From: Arctopsyche grandis | Lineage: Eukaryota; Arthropoda; Insecta; Trichoptera; Hydropsychidae | DNA length: 64,000 nt | Direction of reading: 5' to 3' | NCBI RefSeq assembly: GCF_051622035.1 | Contig: NC_135366.1 | Coordinates: 6,789,001 to 6,853,000, forward strand | In this document: positions 12,075 through 23,869 of the stretch, in pieces | How the letters are laid out: each line of letters begins with the position of its first letter | Numbering within the stretch: the stretch's first letter is position 1 | The notes under the pieces: generated by a model | Seen by the model: the letters and a program-made list of their open reading frames with translations, nothing else | Database searches by the model: none | What the model was told of the DNA's origin: nothing | Position numbers and translations under genes: made by a program

Positions 12075-13470
12075 GAAACATAGCTTCAGAACTGAATATA
12101 TTAATATAATACATACATAGAAGGGATTACTCATGTCAAGCTCACGTTACAGTAGAAATATTACAACACGCTATACTAAAAGCATGCGCACATACATATC
12201 ATACCATACGTTAATCTAGAAATGAGTACAAACACACTACAGTAGCGGTCATCGAAGACTCAATCAATCCATTCAAAGCGTCAATAATAACAATTAAAAG
12301 ACATTATTAGTAACGCATTGTGCAACATCACACGAGCCATTCATTTCAGTTTTACTACACATTTCCTTTGTTTCCGAGGCCTTCGACGATCGTCCAGGTC
12401 GTGCCTGGACGATTCATCACATGACTTCACCGCGACTATGAGTCGTCACGACTTATGACAAAATAATACGTATTCAAGACGAGCTCCTTCTACATACATA
12501 CATACATACATAAGTAAAGGCTGACGACTCGTGCTTTATGTACAGTTGAACACGGTATTTTTTTCATTTGTCGAAAAACACGTTTTTTTTGCATTTCGGC
12601 GGAAAAAATTGTCACGCGTTTCAATCGAGAAAATGCTTCCTGGAAAAATTTTCGGCGTAGAATCATAAATCAAACGAATTAATTAAAGTGATCGAAACAA
12701 AAATGTGTGTGTGTGTGATGGCGTGTGTCACGGATAGGCACATAGTGTCACACTATTATTGTAGAGATTATGTAAAGTTACCGCAATTGTTGTGCAGCGG
12801 GTCTAAAACATTGTGCAATATTGCGGATATGTATGTAATTCGAGATCGTGATCTCATTCTATGAGAATCTGTTTGATTCTCATTCTATGAGATAGTTCTA
12901 TTCTCATTCTATGAGATAGTTCGAGTGTTAGTATAAGAGGACTTTATACAAATTATGACAAGGAACAGTTTTGTATACACGTAGTCCGATTTTCACTTTC
13001 ACGTCAATCTATTTCGTGTATTTGATACAAAATGCACCAATTTAAACATCAGACTGGAGCATTATACTATTAAGCACTATTATATGGTAAAAAATTGAAA
13101 AAAAACTGCGAAAAATTCATTCAAAACAGTTTGAATATGTTCTGTAAGAGTAACATTTTTTACTAATAATATTATTTTATTTATTTATGTATATGTGGAA
13201 GCATTATAGTCTCCTATCGAAGCTGGGAACATTTGCTATTACAAAGATTGTTACAATTGATATATGACAGATTACTAATGTACGTTTGTACATATTCGTT
13301 TATAATAGAACAGCTCAAGCCGGCTCAAAGCTCAAACTTAAAAAAAAAATCTCAAAGCCCGGCTCAAGCTCAAACAGCACTACGAAAAATATTCTTTAGT
13401 ACATTATAAATGGAGACATTCATATATGTTCCGTAATATGTACGTGGCGTAAATGAAAGATTAGTAACCG
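12075..13470. other. AT-rich stretch, no gene seen
   Basis: Contains (TACA)n at about 12491-12513 and a small inverted repeat GTCCAGGTCGTGCCTGGAC near 12390-12410. Three short direct copies of TTCTCATTCTATGAGATAGT-like sequence occur at about 12855-12925. No coding region recognised. Confidence 0.45.
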
Positions 13471-13474
13471 ACAC

Positions 13475-13804
13475 GATCTATTCATATAATACAGCAGTAC
13501 ATGTCGCCGAAAAGTATCAAGCAGAACCAGTTTTTACGACGTTGCATCATAGTGGCGAGTGCACCCTTACTACCAAAACGTCATATTGTGACAATATTAA
13601 CTTGACGATTCGACGTAAGCAATATTGCGCCGTAAAATTGCGCTCTATAATGTATATGTAAGCCGATTTTGCCTGGCATTCGTCCAAAATAAGTATGAAC
13701 GTGCCGAAAAAGGGCGGTGTTGTGCAGTATGAATACGAGTAGTCTTTTCCGTGCATTGCTGTGCCGAGCTGTTGACGTGCAGTACAGTACAATATAAACG
13801 GACC
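13475..13804. mobile_element. Harbinger-type MITE (degenerate copy)
   Basis: The left end GATCTATTCATATAATACAG and right end CAGTACAATATAAACGGACC are imperfect inverted repeats matching the Harbinger-like family at 16097-16490 and 41753-42570. The interior has the shared core 'TTCGACGTAAGCAATATTGC' (near 13610) and AAGCCGATTTTGCCT (near 13660). Non-coding. Confidence 0.6.
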
Positions 13805-13917
13805 ATTATAAGTACATGTAACGAATAATGACACACAGATATGTGCATATAAGCAAATATTTTGAAAATAAAGTAAAATTTTCAATGGCCTTAGTTATAA
13901 TTTGATACATACATACA

Positions 13918-14120
13918 TAACCAGCAGCGTGGTCTAGTGGTGAATGTTGAATTATTTCGTACTTGATGTTACGAGTTCGAATCCCCGCTAAGTCTCGCTG
14001 TTGGCCAGACCTTGATTTGTCTAGGTCGATCGTTTCTTATCAGAATTTGCCAATTTTTCTGATTTTCATTGAAACGATTACTGTAAAATTGGCGGTTCCT
14101 TCCCAATTTTCTGTTGCGAA
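13918..14120 (+). repeat. tRNA-derived SINE
   Basis: Head with an A-box-like GTGGTCTAGTGGTGAATG (near 13930) and B-box GAGTTCGAATCCC (near 13972-13984), then the shared body GGCCAGACCTTGATTTGTCT, GATCGTTTCTTATCAGAATT. The A box is well preserved. It is not counted as a tRNA gene because no acceptor stem closes and the SINE body follows. Confidence 0.75.
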
Positions 14121-14327
14121 CCTTTAGTTATTGTTATATCTTAGGTTTCGCCATATTGCTCACCATAGATGTCTCTGTGGTTGTTTATCGAATATACAAT
14201 TCGTATTGTTACATGAAAGTTATTCATCGTTATTTATCGTATTAATACGATGTTTGTAAATACATGTATACTGAACATAGATGTCAGATATTTAGATTTA
14301 CATGTATCTATGTAATAATTATGTAGA

Positions 14328-14420
14328 CCAGGAAGGCGCATTTGGGACTTACCTGTTAAGCCTTTCTGGTATATTTGTATATATGTATGTATGTAAAATA
14401 AAAATAAATAAATAAATACA
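14328..14420 (+). repeat. LINE/SINE 3'-tail with CCAGGAAGG...CCTTYCTGG stem
   Basis: ACCAGGAAGGCGCATTTGGG ... GCCTTTCTGGTATAT can pair as a stem, then comes a (AAAT)n tail. The same tail occurs at 63186-63232 (inverted) and 63597-63660. This looks like a conserved 3' RNA structure recognised by an element's reverse transcriptase. Confidence 0.5.
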
Positions 14421-14439
14421 CACAATATCACTCGCAAAT

Positions 14440-15840
14440 TGTGAAATTATTCCATGCGTGATATCACATATGTATATGTATTCTTAATACATATACGTAT
14501 ACATATGTATATAAAAGTAATAAAGAAAGTATAAAAAAGTTATTGTGAAAATGTGGCACGAAACACGTCCAGAGTACAATAAATCGACCGACACCAGTAT
14601 TACTATGCAAATTTTCACCGTCGAGCCTATTACACCTAATTTGTCAAATTGTGAAATGTTAAATGGAAAACTTCAATTTTCACCACTGAAGAATCGAATA
14701 TTATAACAAGAGTACCAATGTACGCGTCGGAAACCAAACGACAGCCAATCAAATTTCTAAACGCGATAAATTAAATCGAAAATTCAACAAAACATTCCCA
14801 CAATCCAAAGATTGGATTACATAAAATGAAAATCTCCAAATCGATAATCAAACGCAACACAACAAACCCACAAAAATCCGTATACACATACATACATACA
14901 TACATATTTACATTTATATTACACAATAAATTACACGTTACGTGCGGATTGACTCATCCAAAGGTTGAATTTGAGCGCACAATAATATAATCAGCGGTTC
15001 AATAAAATTATTCACGTATACGGATACATATTTTGGCATAACAGATAATTATATCTGGGTGTGTTTGAATAATCAAAAGATAATATACAAATATAATATA
15101 ATACATACATAGGTATGCAGTCGAACGGAGGTCATTCGTGTGCCCATAACTCTCAGGTATGTTTCCACAATATACGAAGCGATAAAATGGGTTTAAACGC
15201 ACTTCACACCCATTTTGGTATTAATGTTCAGGGTTGCGAATTTTAACGCGTTCAAATCCCTTACCAAATTTCCATGAATGAAATCAACCATCTATAAATA
15301 CAACATTGAAGGTCTGTTCGCCGGTTTATTTATCATTTATCGTTTCCACACCTTGTATTGATCTAAATCGATCTCTAAGAGGTGTGGAAATTTCCATCAT
15401 CCTACTGAATCATATTTGGGGTAATTGAATTGAAAATTTTGTGTCGATAACGCTGTGCTAAATTATTTACGTTACCATATTTAATTTGAGTAGTCTTAAA
15501 TCGAAAAGCTTTCTTATGAATCCTTTCCATATGCAAAACTCAAAATAAGCGGTTCTTATTGGTCTTAGCTGACCAATAAATATCGTATATTTTTCTCTTT
15601 ATTGCATACTGCTACATCCAGAAATGAAATAGCTACATCCAGAGCCGAGGAGAGTGGGGAGGGGGGGGGGTTTGATACGAATTTCCAGGTACTTAGTCCA
15701 AAATACTAAGAGATGTAAGCGAAGCCTGCAAATTCCCGTCTGCCCAGCGGTGACGAATTCGTCGACAAAATTCACCTATTGCGCACAATTCTTAACATTA
15801 TTTTTAATCACATTTTTTACATATACATTTGTATGTATGT
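14440..15840. other. no gene seen
   Basis: AT-rich with (TACA)n at about 14888-14907 and a short G-run at 15660-15670. No recognisable exon or element ends. Confidence 0.4.
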
Positions 15841-15844
15841 AAAT

Positions 15845-16018
15845 CAGTGGCGTGCGGTGAAATTCTCCCTGTTTTCGTCGCACAGCCTTACTTACGTGTG
15901 TGCGAGCAGGACACAAAAGGATGCAGTATGACGTCACAGCATCCTCTTGTATCCTACTCGCACAAACGTAAATAAAGTTTTGCGATAGAAACAGAGAAAT
16001 ATCCACCGCACGCCACTG
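15845..16018. mobile_element. hAT-like MITE with 8-bp target duplication
   Basis: The ends CAGTGGCGTGCGGTGAAATT and the inverse ...CACCGCACGCCACTG are flanked by ATGTAAAT (15837-15844) and ATGTACAT (16019-16026), an 8-bp target duplication with one mismatch. Length 174 bp. CAGTGGCGT ends plus an 8-bp duplication fit the hAT superfamily. The interior contains a long imperfect inverted repeat. Confidence 0.75.
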
Positions 16019-16096
16019 ATGTACATATATGTATGTTGATATAATGTAGTGCCAGTTGATATTCAAGTGGATTTCGCCTAGTTGGGACGCCAGTTA

Positions 16097-16490
16097 AAGA
16101 TCTATTCATACTATCCAGCAGTTCACGGCCACAACACAGCATAGAAGCTCACGTAAACGACAGTTTCTATTCATATTACACAGAAAGGTACGTTTTGCCA
16201 CGTTCAGACAAGTTTTAGCCGAGTGCAAGGCAAAATAGGCTTACATATACATTACAGAACACGACGATACGGCGCAATATTGCTTGCGTCATATCGTCAA
16301 GTCAATATTGTCACAATATGACGTTTCCGAAAATATTCACATGCGCATACGCACTCTCATTAGTACGCGTGAACTCGCTACTATGACGTCACGTTGTGCG
16401 TGAATATTCTCATACACAGTGGCCAAAGAAAACCGGTTTTGCTCGATACGTTACGGTGACATGTACACTGCTGCATAGTATGAATAGATT
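16097..16490. mobile_element. Harbinger-type MITE with TTA target duplication
   Basis: Ends AAGATCTATTCATACTATCC and ATAGTATGAATAGATT are inverted repeats flanked on both sides by TTA (16094-16096; 16491-16493), the target site typical of PIF/Harbinger. The interior shares the GGCGCAATATTGCTTGCGTC core, inverted, with the copies at 13475-13804 and 41753-42570. Length about 394 bp, non-coding. Confidence 0.75.
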
Positions 16491-16499
16491 TTATCGGCT

Positions 16500-17395
16500 A
16501 CTGCTGTTACTTGCTGTTACGTCTACGCCACGCTAGTCATGAATATCCATCCGTGTTTTCCAACGTATCCGTTCGAAAGCTTTAAAATAAATTAAATAAG
16601 AACTACCAAGTCCGAATCTATGTACATACATGCATACATACATATATACAAATCATGCATACGAACGAAAATTAGCACGGAACACGTCAGAATTACGTTT
16701 ATCGCGTCATTAGTATCTGAGCCATGGTATTATAAACGTTTCGCAAGGGAAATATAGATAAGGGTCATTACCAACACTTTTCCAATGGCGGCAATGACGT
16801 GTCCGCTTTCGATCGACATTGATTTTCCCCACACACGACTATCGCGCACACGCCGTATCTTATCACACAGGGTTCGATCGAAAGGCAAGGCCACAGTTAC
16901 ATACATACAGACCTATGTATATACGTGATAAAATAATACGGCGACACTAACGCCATAATTGCCGTCACAGCGACACGACACTAATAACAACAGAATAATT
17001 CAATATACATTATGTACATATAATAATGCAAGCGGGGAACGACCGACACTACTAAACGGCACACGGTCGTTACACTTTTCCATTTCCACTGTGCGAAATT
17101 TCAAAACGACACACACACACAAGTGCAAATTGCTGACCACCTTAGATTGCGAAAAGTGGGCAAATTCGGCAAAATTCGGCCGGTCATTGTCGAGACGAGA
17201 AGTGCAACAGCGTTTAGCTCGTCATTGTGTGAAATTTAGTACAACTACTTAGTTTTGGTTTTTTATTACTGTTTTTGCATTGGATTTTGACGTCAAGGCA
17301 TGCGATTGGATCGATACTTTCACGCGAATGATTAATATGGTCGATTTTATTTTTCTGACGAAATTTTTACGTGATGATAATTATGATGATCTCAT
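16500..17395. other. gene-free stretch, slightly GC-richer
   Basis: No exon recognised. A 97-codon ORF (16959-17252, plus) has no domain and no conserved-looking composition. Contains (AC)n at about 17107-17121. Confidence 0.4.
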
Positions 17396-17483
17396 GTCCT
17401 TAATATAATATTCATTTATAATTTTGAACCATTGTAACACTACAGGAAGAATCAAATGCTCCACAATGGCCTACATAAGAAAA

Positions 17484-17765
17484 CAGCCAGCAGTATGGCT
17501 CGATGGTTGCTTTGATACTAAGCAGACCGAGAGGTCAGCGGGTTCGATCCCGTGAGCTAGCCTCGATTAAAAATAATTTATTCTGAGTATTGACTTAAAT
17601 GCTGCTTGTCAGACTTGGATATTTGTGACTCTAAGTCGATCGTTTCCTATTAGAATTTTTTGAATTTATCTGATTTCATTGTCGAAGCGGTTCTTCCATC
17701 AAATTGGCAACAACCATTCTACCCACTATGTCACCACTATTTGAATATGCCTTCAAAAAAATATT
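17484..17765 (+). repeat. tRNA-derived SINE, full length
   Basis: Head: CCAGCAGTATGGCTCGATGG (A-box region) and GCGGGTTCGATCCCGTGAGC with a perfect B box (near 17539-17549). The body follows: GTCAGACTTGGATATTTGTG, GTCGATCGTTTCCTATTAGA, TGATTTCATTGTCGAAGCGG and CTACCCACTATGTCACCACT. This is the best copy for defining the family in this window. A possible LINE 3' end (about 17400-17475, CCACAATGGCCT) lies just upstream. Confidence 0.85.
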
Positions 17766-17844
17766 ATCTATAACATAGACGTCTCACTAATTTTCATATA
17801 TACATATATGTATATATATATAATATTTGTATTATGCTTATATG

Positions 17845-17910
17845 TCTGGTCACAGTGACGCTTTAGAGTATTTTGTAATGTCACTGTGGCTAATATGTAA
17901 ATAAAAAAAC
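17845..17910 (+). repeat. LINE 3'-tail fragment
   Basis: CACTGTGGCTAATATGTAAA followed by A-rich sequence matches the tail at 60171-60228 (GTCACTATGGCAAATTTGTA then (AAAT)n). Class uncertain. Confidence 0.4.
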
Positions 17911-18561
17911 TAGAGAAAAAGTACATAGAATAAAAAAAAAATCAAAAGCAGAAAAATATCATAAAAAATAATGCATAAAAATTAACATAAGGAAAAAAAT
18001 ACACATAAAATTCCAAATAACAGAATACATAGTAGGGAATATCTTGGATATACATATGTAAATATATGATGGATCGAAATATACACATTCATATGTATTA
18101 TATTGATAGGTACATATATGCGTGATATAGTAAATAGCAACAATCGATTTTTTAGCATATCTCGGTACTACCTGCCGCGAGTCAACTAATAAATATTATA
18201 GTTGTTTTTTAAACGGAAATTTGTACTATTCAACATGACATAGAAATACTGTGTGCGTCGTTTATTATATAAAATTTCCGGTAAGAGAGTTCAGTCAGGT
18301 TAGGTTAGGTTAAAATCGCTTTTATATACCCTAGTTAATATCGGGTTGACACGATGCTTAGACCGAGTACGCCATTTTGATAATTCGGAAGTTACTCGTA
18401 CACTAATCAGACGTTGCCACGTTAAGAGTAACGACAGAGTTACCAAATTAGCGAACACGATTTTAGTGCAATTGTATCGTGTCAACTCGGTATAATAATA
18501 CCTCAGTCGAATTAGTAACCTACATACATATGTAAATAACTAATAATGGGAAGTGGCAAAA

Positions 18562-18974
18562 TAACACTGAGCAACAAGAAAAATTACCGGAGCGGAAAAT
18601 AAGCAATCTATATACTAAATTTGACCCACTAAATTCGAATATGACAATGATTTTTCTCGGCTTCTCGTTTGAGATATGTATAAGCGTTTAAACAAAAACA
18701 GATTTTCGGCTTTTGCAGTATAAATACTTATTTAAAAATCAAAATTTAGTATTGCTGCGCCAAAAGTGGGTATTGGAATTCATAGTCACATGTTTTTACT
18801 ATTGTTTTTGATTTTATAGCTTTAAAATACTTATAATTAATTATCTAGTGAATTTTAAAAGTCAAAAATATTATTTTTTCTTACACATTTTTTCTCGAGC
18901 TATCATGAATTGATTGGATCAGTTATATCATATATTTAACTACATTTGCAAGGGTTGGTTGTTGCTCAGTGTAA
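18562..18974. mobile_element. terminal-inverted-repeat MITE (ACACTGAGCAACA family), single copy form
   Basis: The ends AACACTGAGCAACAAG and GTTGTTGCTCAGTGT are inverted repeats. The interior matches the left half of the large foldback at 29752-30500 (e.g. the CGAGCGGA.../TTTAAAATACTT.TAATTAATT blocks). About 410 bp and non-coding. Confidence 0.65.
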
Positions 18975-18979
18975 TTCGT

Positions 18980-20890
18980 AAACAAACACATTAAACTCGT
19001 TTTTATGTAATACAAAATCACCTGAAGCTCTTCAACTGACTGTATCCAAAGAGTGAATAACTATAGTCTTAATTTTAACTAGTTAAATTTTCGGACACTG
19101 AAGTAAACGGATTTTTAAAATTGTATTCGTGATCAAAGAGTCCAAGTAATAAATACTTTCAAAATTTAATTTAATTATTCGATTCCATAATTGGAATTTG
19201 AAAAAAATTTAAATTTGATGGTTTGGAATTTCCTCAATTAATAGTTAATTTATCTTTCGTTTAGTTATTCAGCTACTAATCCAACATTTAATCGGAAATC
19301 GTTCTATTTGAAAACATAATAGTGTAATTAGAGTGTGAGAACTATACGAATGTATGGACCAGAAATACGGCAAACCCATCATTACGCTAGATTTATTAAT
19401 TCAAGAAAAAAATATAGTTAGATATGGTTAATTTAAAAACACACTAAAAATCAAATGCGAAGGACACGTCAATCATGTTTTGATCGATATCACAAAAAAT
19501 ATTAAAGCTAGACTGAAGACAGGTACAACCGCAAAAGTCTCACAAGATCACAATTCATCATTGAATATATAAATAATTAAAAAAAATAGGAATTAATTAG
19601 ACAAAACTACATCAAATTAATAATCGAATAACTAAAAAAAGTATCGATCAGTACATTTGGACAGATGACTCGGAAAATCGGATCAAAAAAATATACATAC
19701 ATACATACCACTTGAACTAGTTATTCGCTTGCGTTTAAATTAATAATTCTAATGTATCACTGCGACATATGTAAATAAATAAATCGACTAGAAACGTGAC
19801 GTGTAACGAAGAACATTACTATAATATGAATATGTGGGACGATACGATTTTCTCTTGGCCGCAAACGTATCGATTTCCACGAGTTTTAATTTTGAATCGT
19901 ACCCGTATAAAATATACACATGTCATTTTCGAAATCTGCATACGAAACCTATAATATACGAGATAATATGTCACTTGAGATGTATACAATTCGAAAAGCG
20001 TATGTGAGTCACGCTCGACACACATAGATAGAGATACAGAGAGAGAGAGAGATCATCAGTGATATCATCGCGCATAAATTACAGGTGAGAATTGTTTATA
20101 ACAAACATATGACATAGATGTACACATAGATATGGGTATTTCCATGACTTTTCGACCACACTGCACTTGGGGGGAATATTTGCGGTATAATTGTCTACTG
20201 CTACTTGTACGTATCGCCGATCAGTAAGTGATATATTGAGGCTGTTGGGCCAATTGAAGAACACACTATTCACCATTCGCGCGACAGATTTATAGCGATT
20301 TTTTCCGAAACATGGAGAAAATCATTCGATCGTATCGCAAAGGTCAAGGTTTTCATTTGCGGCGTGGGGAAAAAATAGGGGAAATTGTGGTCATTTTCCG
20401 CGAAACACATGTTTAGTTAATGTGTCGACTCTATCCAATATACATATTTATGTATGTGGAAAATCAATAGCTAAAATTGCGTTGAAGAGAAAATTTTACT
20501 GACCTAAAAGTGTACTAATGACTTAATTCATCGATGTTTTCAGTTGATGATCACTTATCGAACAACATTTTTCATAGAAATATCTATTTTAATTTGCGCT
20601 AAAGCAATCATCAGTACATATTTCAAACACAATAAGACTAAAAAAATATGAACGATGACGAATTGCGATTTACCAATTCATTGTACGGAAAAATCTTGAT
20701 TTTCCACGATATTTTCTCTTGCGATAAGTTGGCATATTATTTATTAAAAACAATATAATATTCTTATGATAGAAATATCATAATCTTGTTCATTTATTCC
20801 AACAATAAACTTACATACACGTATATTACCATCAATTGGCATTTTTTTTGTAATTATAACTAATGATCTCTGACCGAAAATTTAATTTTT
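18980..20890. other. AT-rich, no gene seen
   Basis: Short domain-free ORFs only. Contains (TACA)n near 19690-19708 and (GA)n near 20037-20051. Confidence 0.4.
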
Positions 20891-20892
20891 TA

Positions 20893-20894
<2 letters not shown>

Positions 20895-20989
<95 letters not shown>
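20895..20989. repeat. (AT)n microsatellite
   Basis: An uninterrupted TA/AT dinucleotide run of about 90 bases, the longest simple repeat in the window. Likely polymorphic in length. Confidence 0.95.
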
Positions 20990-20990
<1 letters not shown>

Positions 20991-21114
20991 TTACATATTT
21001 ACCAAAAAGGCCTAACATCGATAAATAAATTAAAGAGCATCATAGATATATCTGTGGATAAATTTGATAAACATTTTTACAGCATTTTATAAACGATTTC
21101 TTTCGAGAAATAGA

Positions 21115-21240
21115 AAAAGGTTCCCAATTTGCTAGGTACCGTTTCAACAATGAATATCAGAAAAATTGACAAACTCTGATAGGAAATTATCGCGTCCGAG
21201 TCACAAACCAAGATCTGGTTTGTGACTCGGGTCAATCATT
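21115..21240 (-). repeat. SINE body fragment ending in a perfect hairpin
   Basis: On the minus strand the shared SINE body is visible (GATAATTTCCTATCAGAGTT, ATTCATTGTTGAAACGG). At its right side CCGAGTCACAAACCA (21196-21210), loop AGATC, and the exact reverse complement (21216-21230) form a 15-bp perfect hairpin, so part of the SINE body is present twice head-to-head. Confidence 0.65.
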
Positions 21241-21370
21241 TGACAGCATTACAAGCTAACCACTGATATATGCTGCTGTTCCATTATTAAAAAAATAAAA
21301 TAAAAACAAGAGCAAAACTAGTACCAATATTTTGGGTTCACTTACATACATACATATGTATATGTATACA

Positions 21371-21626
21371 TGAGCCGTTATATTTGAAAGTGGTAAAAGT
21401 CCACTTTTCTTCACTTTGAGAATTATCTCGCAAAACATTAAATATATTATTTTGCGTTTACGATATTTAAAAATAGTGGTGGCCTGTAATACGTTTATTC
21501 TACTTTTCCGAGATTCTGGACATATCGAATTAAAAGAAATGATCCACAATTTGTGAATAAGTCAAACTGAAATAGTGTTTTTGGAACTGAAAATTGAACT
21601 TCCGCCACTTCAAATATAACTGCTCA
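21371..21626 (-). mobile_element. Tc1/mariner-like MITE, copy 2
   Basis: The ends TGAGCCGTTATATTTGAAAG and CACTTCAAATATAACTGCTCA match the MITE at 6052-6267. The interior (GGCCTGTAATACGTTTATTC, GATTCTGGACATATCGAATT) matches in reverse orientation. Confidence 0.65.
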
Positions 21627-21629
21627 ATG

Positions 21630-23340
21630 TTGCCTTTAATTTCACTTATGGTATAAATGAAACTCATTTAGTAGTTCAAAGCCAGAAATTCTTCAATGAA
21701 ATTAAAATAAAGCCTGTATTTTTACTTATCAGTAAAGAAAAATCAATCCACCATATTTATCCCTAAAAATAATGTATAATACACCCATATACATATACTG
21801 ACTTGAAAAAACTGCATGCCATATATTATATTCCGTTTGTTACAGACATTACTAACAAACTAACCAGTAGATTCTATGACAGAATCACTAATAACCATAC
21901 TAACACACTTGTGAAGAGTCTCGGTGATTACAACAAAATGTCTATACCCTTCAGGTATAACACACGGATTACCTAAACACAATCTACTTTATCAATCGTC
22001 GACTTTTGAGTATGTTTAACTAATATTATGTATTAGATGTATTAAGAGCATTTATAAAAATTGTAAATAGGTTTTTGAGCTCTGTTTTCCTATTAAGCTG
22101 TACATTAACATTAGAATAATACAATACTATGATTACTAACAAAATTAAATTTAAATTGTAAAATAGAAAACGATCAGTAGATCAGTAGCTATTAAAATAG
22201 ATATAAGATGTATTGTGAACATAATTTCGTAATAATAAAAAGCATTTAAAAATCAAATCCGCCATATTCAATTACACGTTTGGACATTAAATTAAAATAG
22301 AAATTGAACCGAAATCCGACTGCAATATAATGTGCAACTACTATATAATTTCATTAAAGAGTGCGTGTCAAAAGCGAATTAATTTTAATGACTGAATTAA
22401 ACCGGATAGTGCAATTTATACAACTCACACACATACAAACCGAAAGACAACCACGCACACTGGTCGAGATAATGAGTATAGGAAGTACGCGAATATACCT
22501 AGAATCATCGTTCTTAATTTATAATTATCATTCAGTTCACTTTCACCCGTTGAAACACACAACAAATAGGTACACTAAACATAGACAATATATAATATAC
22601 TATAATGTACACTAAACATATTTCTCGCATATCGCATATTTCTCCCGAATGAATATTTCCCGAGAAATTAACAGTGTGTGTGTGTGTGTGTGTGTGTATC
22701 GAAAAGAATATGTAGGCTACTGAATTTCATAAATAAATTACCGCCGATTTGAAGAGAAGCAGACTACTATCACGCATACATTTCCTCTGCGAAAGTGAAT
22801 AAAATGCGAAATATGTATCTCAACACTTACCAATCCACACGTGTGCAAGTAAATGTGTTCAAATTTCACTTTTTTGTATTATGCACACATACATTATATA
22901 TGTACATACATATGTAGTGTGAAACGTGTGCGTGCGTGCGTGCTCCTTCATAAATTACAATTTATATTAATTGCTGTGTATGAATTCTTTGTTTTTGGTC
23001 GATTTTTCTAGTATGTTTCGTAATCGTAGACGTTCGACAATGCCAGGTGAATATGATATGTACATACGTATACGTTATGAAAATTGATGATTTTTATTGA
23101 TCTTTGCAAAGTGAAAAACGTAATCATCAAAGGAATGATCCTTCTATTCATATGTACCTATAAATATGTATGTATGTATGTATATTGATTGATTGGTTGC
23201 ATTCAAATTACGTACATACTTGAGATAAATTTAGAATGAATAAATCATATTTATATTATGTTATAAATATATCATATCTCTGTTATGTAATAAAATGAGA
23301 CCGATGAGGTATTTTAATTTAAGAGGCAATTTTCTGTATA
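21630..23340. other. AT-rich, no gene seen
   Basis: Contains a (GT)n microsatellite at about 22673-22697 and (TATG)n near 23168-23183. The 84-codon ORF at 22361-22615 (plus) has no recognisable domain. Confidence 0.4.
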
Positions 23341-23350
23341 TCTAAAATTT

Positions 23351-23859
23351 GATAACCGTCAAAAAATCGCGCGGGACAAAATCGCTTGGAAGAAACCGCA
23401 CAGCGACAAAATAGCGCAACGCATATATAGATAAATATAAACAAGAAAATATATATTTATATAAAACCATGAGGCTTGTAAAAACAAGTAATATAAATAT
23501 TAAAAACAAATGTAATTTATAATAAAAATCCGATAGAACACAGTAATGATAAAATCAGATTTGTTTATTAATTTTGAAAGTGTACTTTTGAAACATAATA
23601 AATATAATTATATGTCCTAAATTTAAAATAATATCGAAGGATCAGCACAAATTCTGAAGTACACTTTCAAAATAAATAAACGATTCTTATTTTATACATT
23701 TCATAGACCTAATTTTAATATTTATATTTCTTGTTTTTGTATTTATTTTCTTGCTTATATTTGTTTATATACGCGATGCTCGTTTTTGTTGTCGCACTAT
23801 TTTGGTTTGCGCGACTTTGTCCCGCGCGGTTTTGTCGGGTGTCCCGACTCGGGACACCC
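23351..23859. mobile_element. inverted-repeat element with exact 8-bp target duplication
   Basis: TAAAATTT occurs at 23343-23350 and again at 23860-23867. Just inside are imperfect inverted repeats (ATCGCGCGGGACAAAATCGC on the left; GCGACTTTGTCCCGCGCGGT on the right). The right end carries an extra hairpin, GGGTGTCCCGA...TCGGGACACCC (23837-23859), missing on the left. About 509 bp, AT-rich interior, no ORF. Superfamily not assigned; 8 bp suggests hAT or a similar group. Confidence 0.6.
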
Positions 23860-23869
23860 TAAAATTTAA

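Noticed and set aside
13918-14000. tRNA gene
   Set aside because: A and B boxes are present but there is no matching acceptor stem, and a SINE body follows as in other copies.
16959-17252. 97-codon plus-strand ORF
   Set aside because: No domain, no conserved-looking segments, and it spans an (AC)n repeat.
18300-18312. Interstitial telomere at TTAGGTTAGGTTA
   Set aside because: Only two to three units with no telomere-associated sequence; chance or element-derived.
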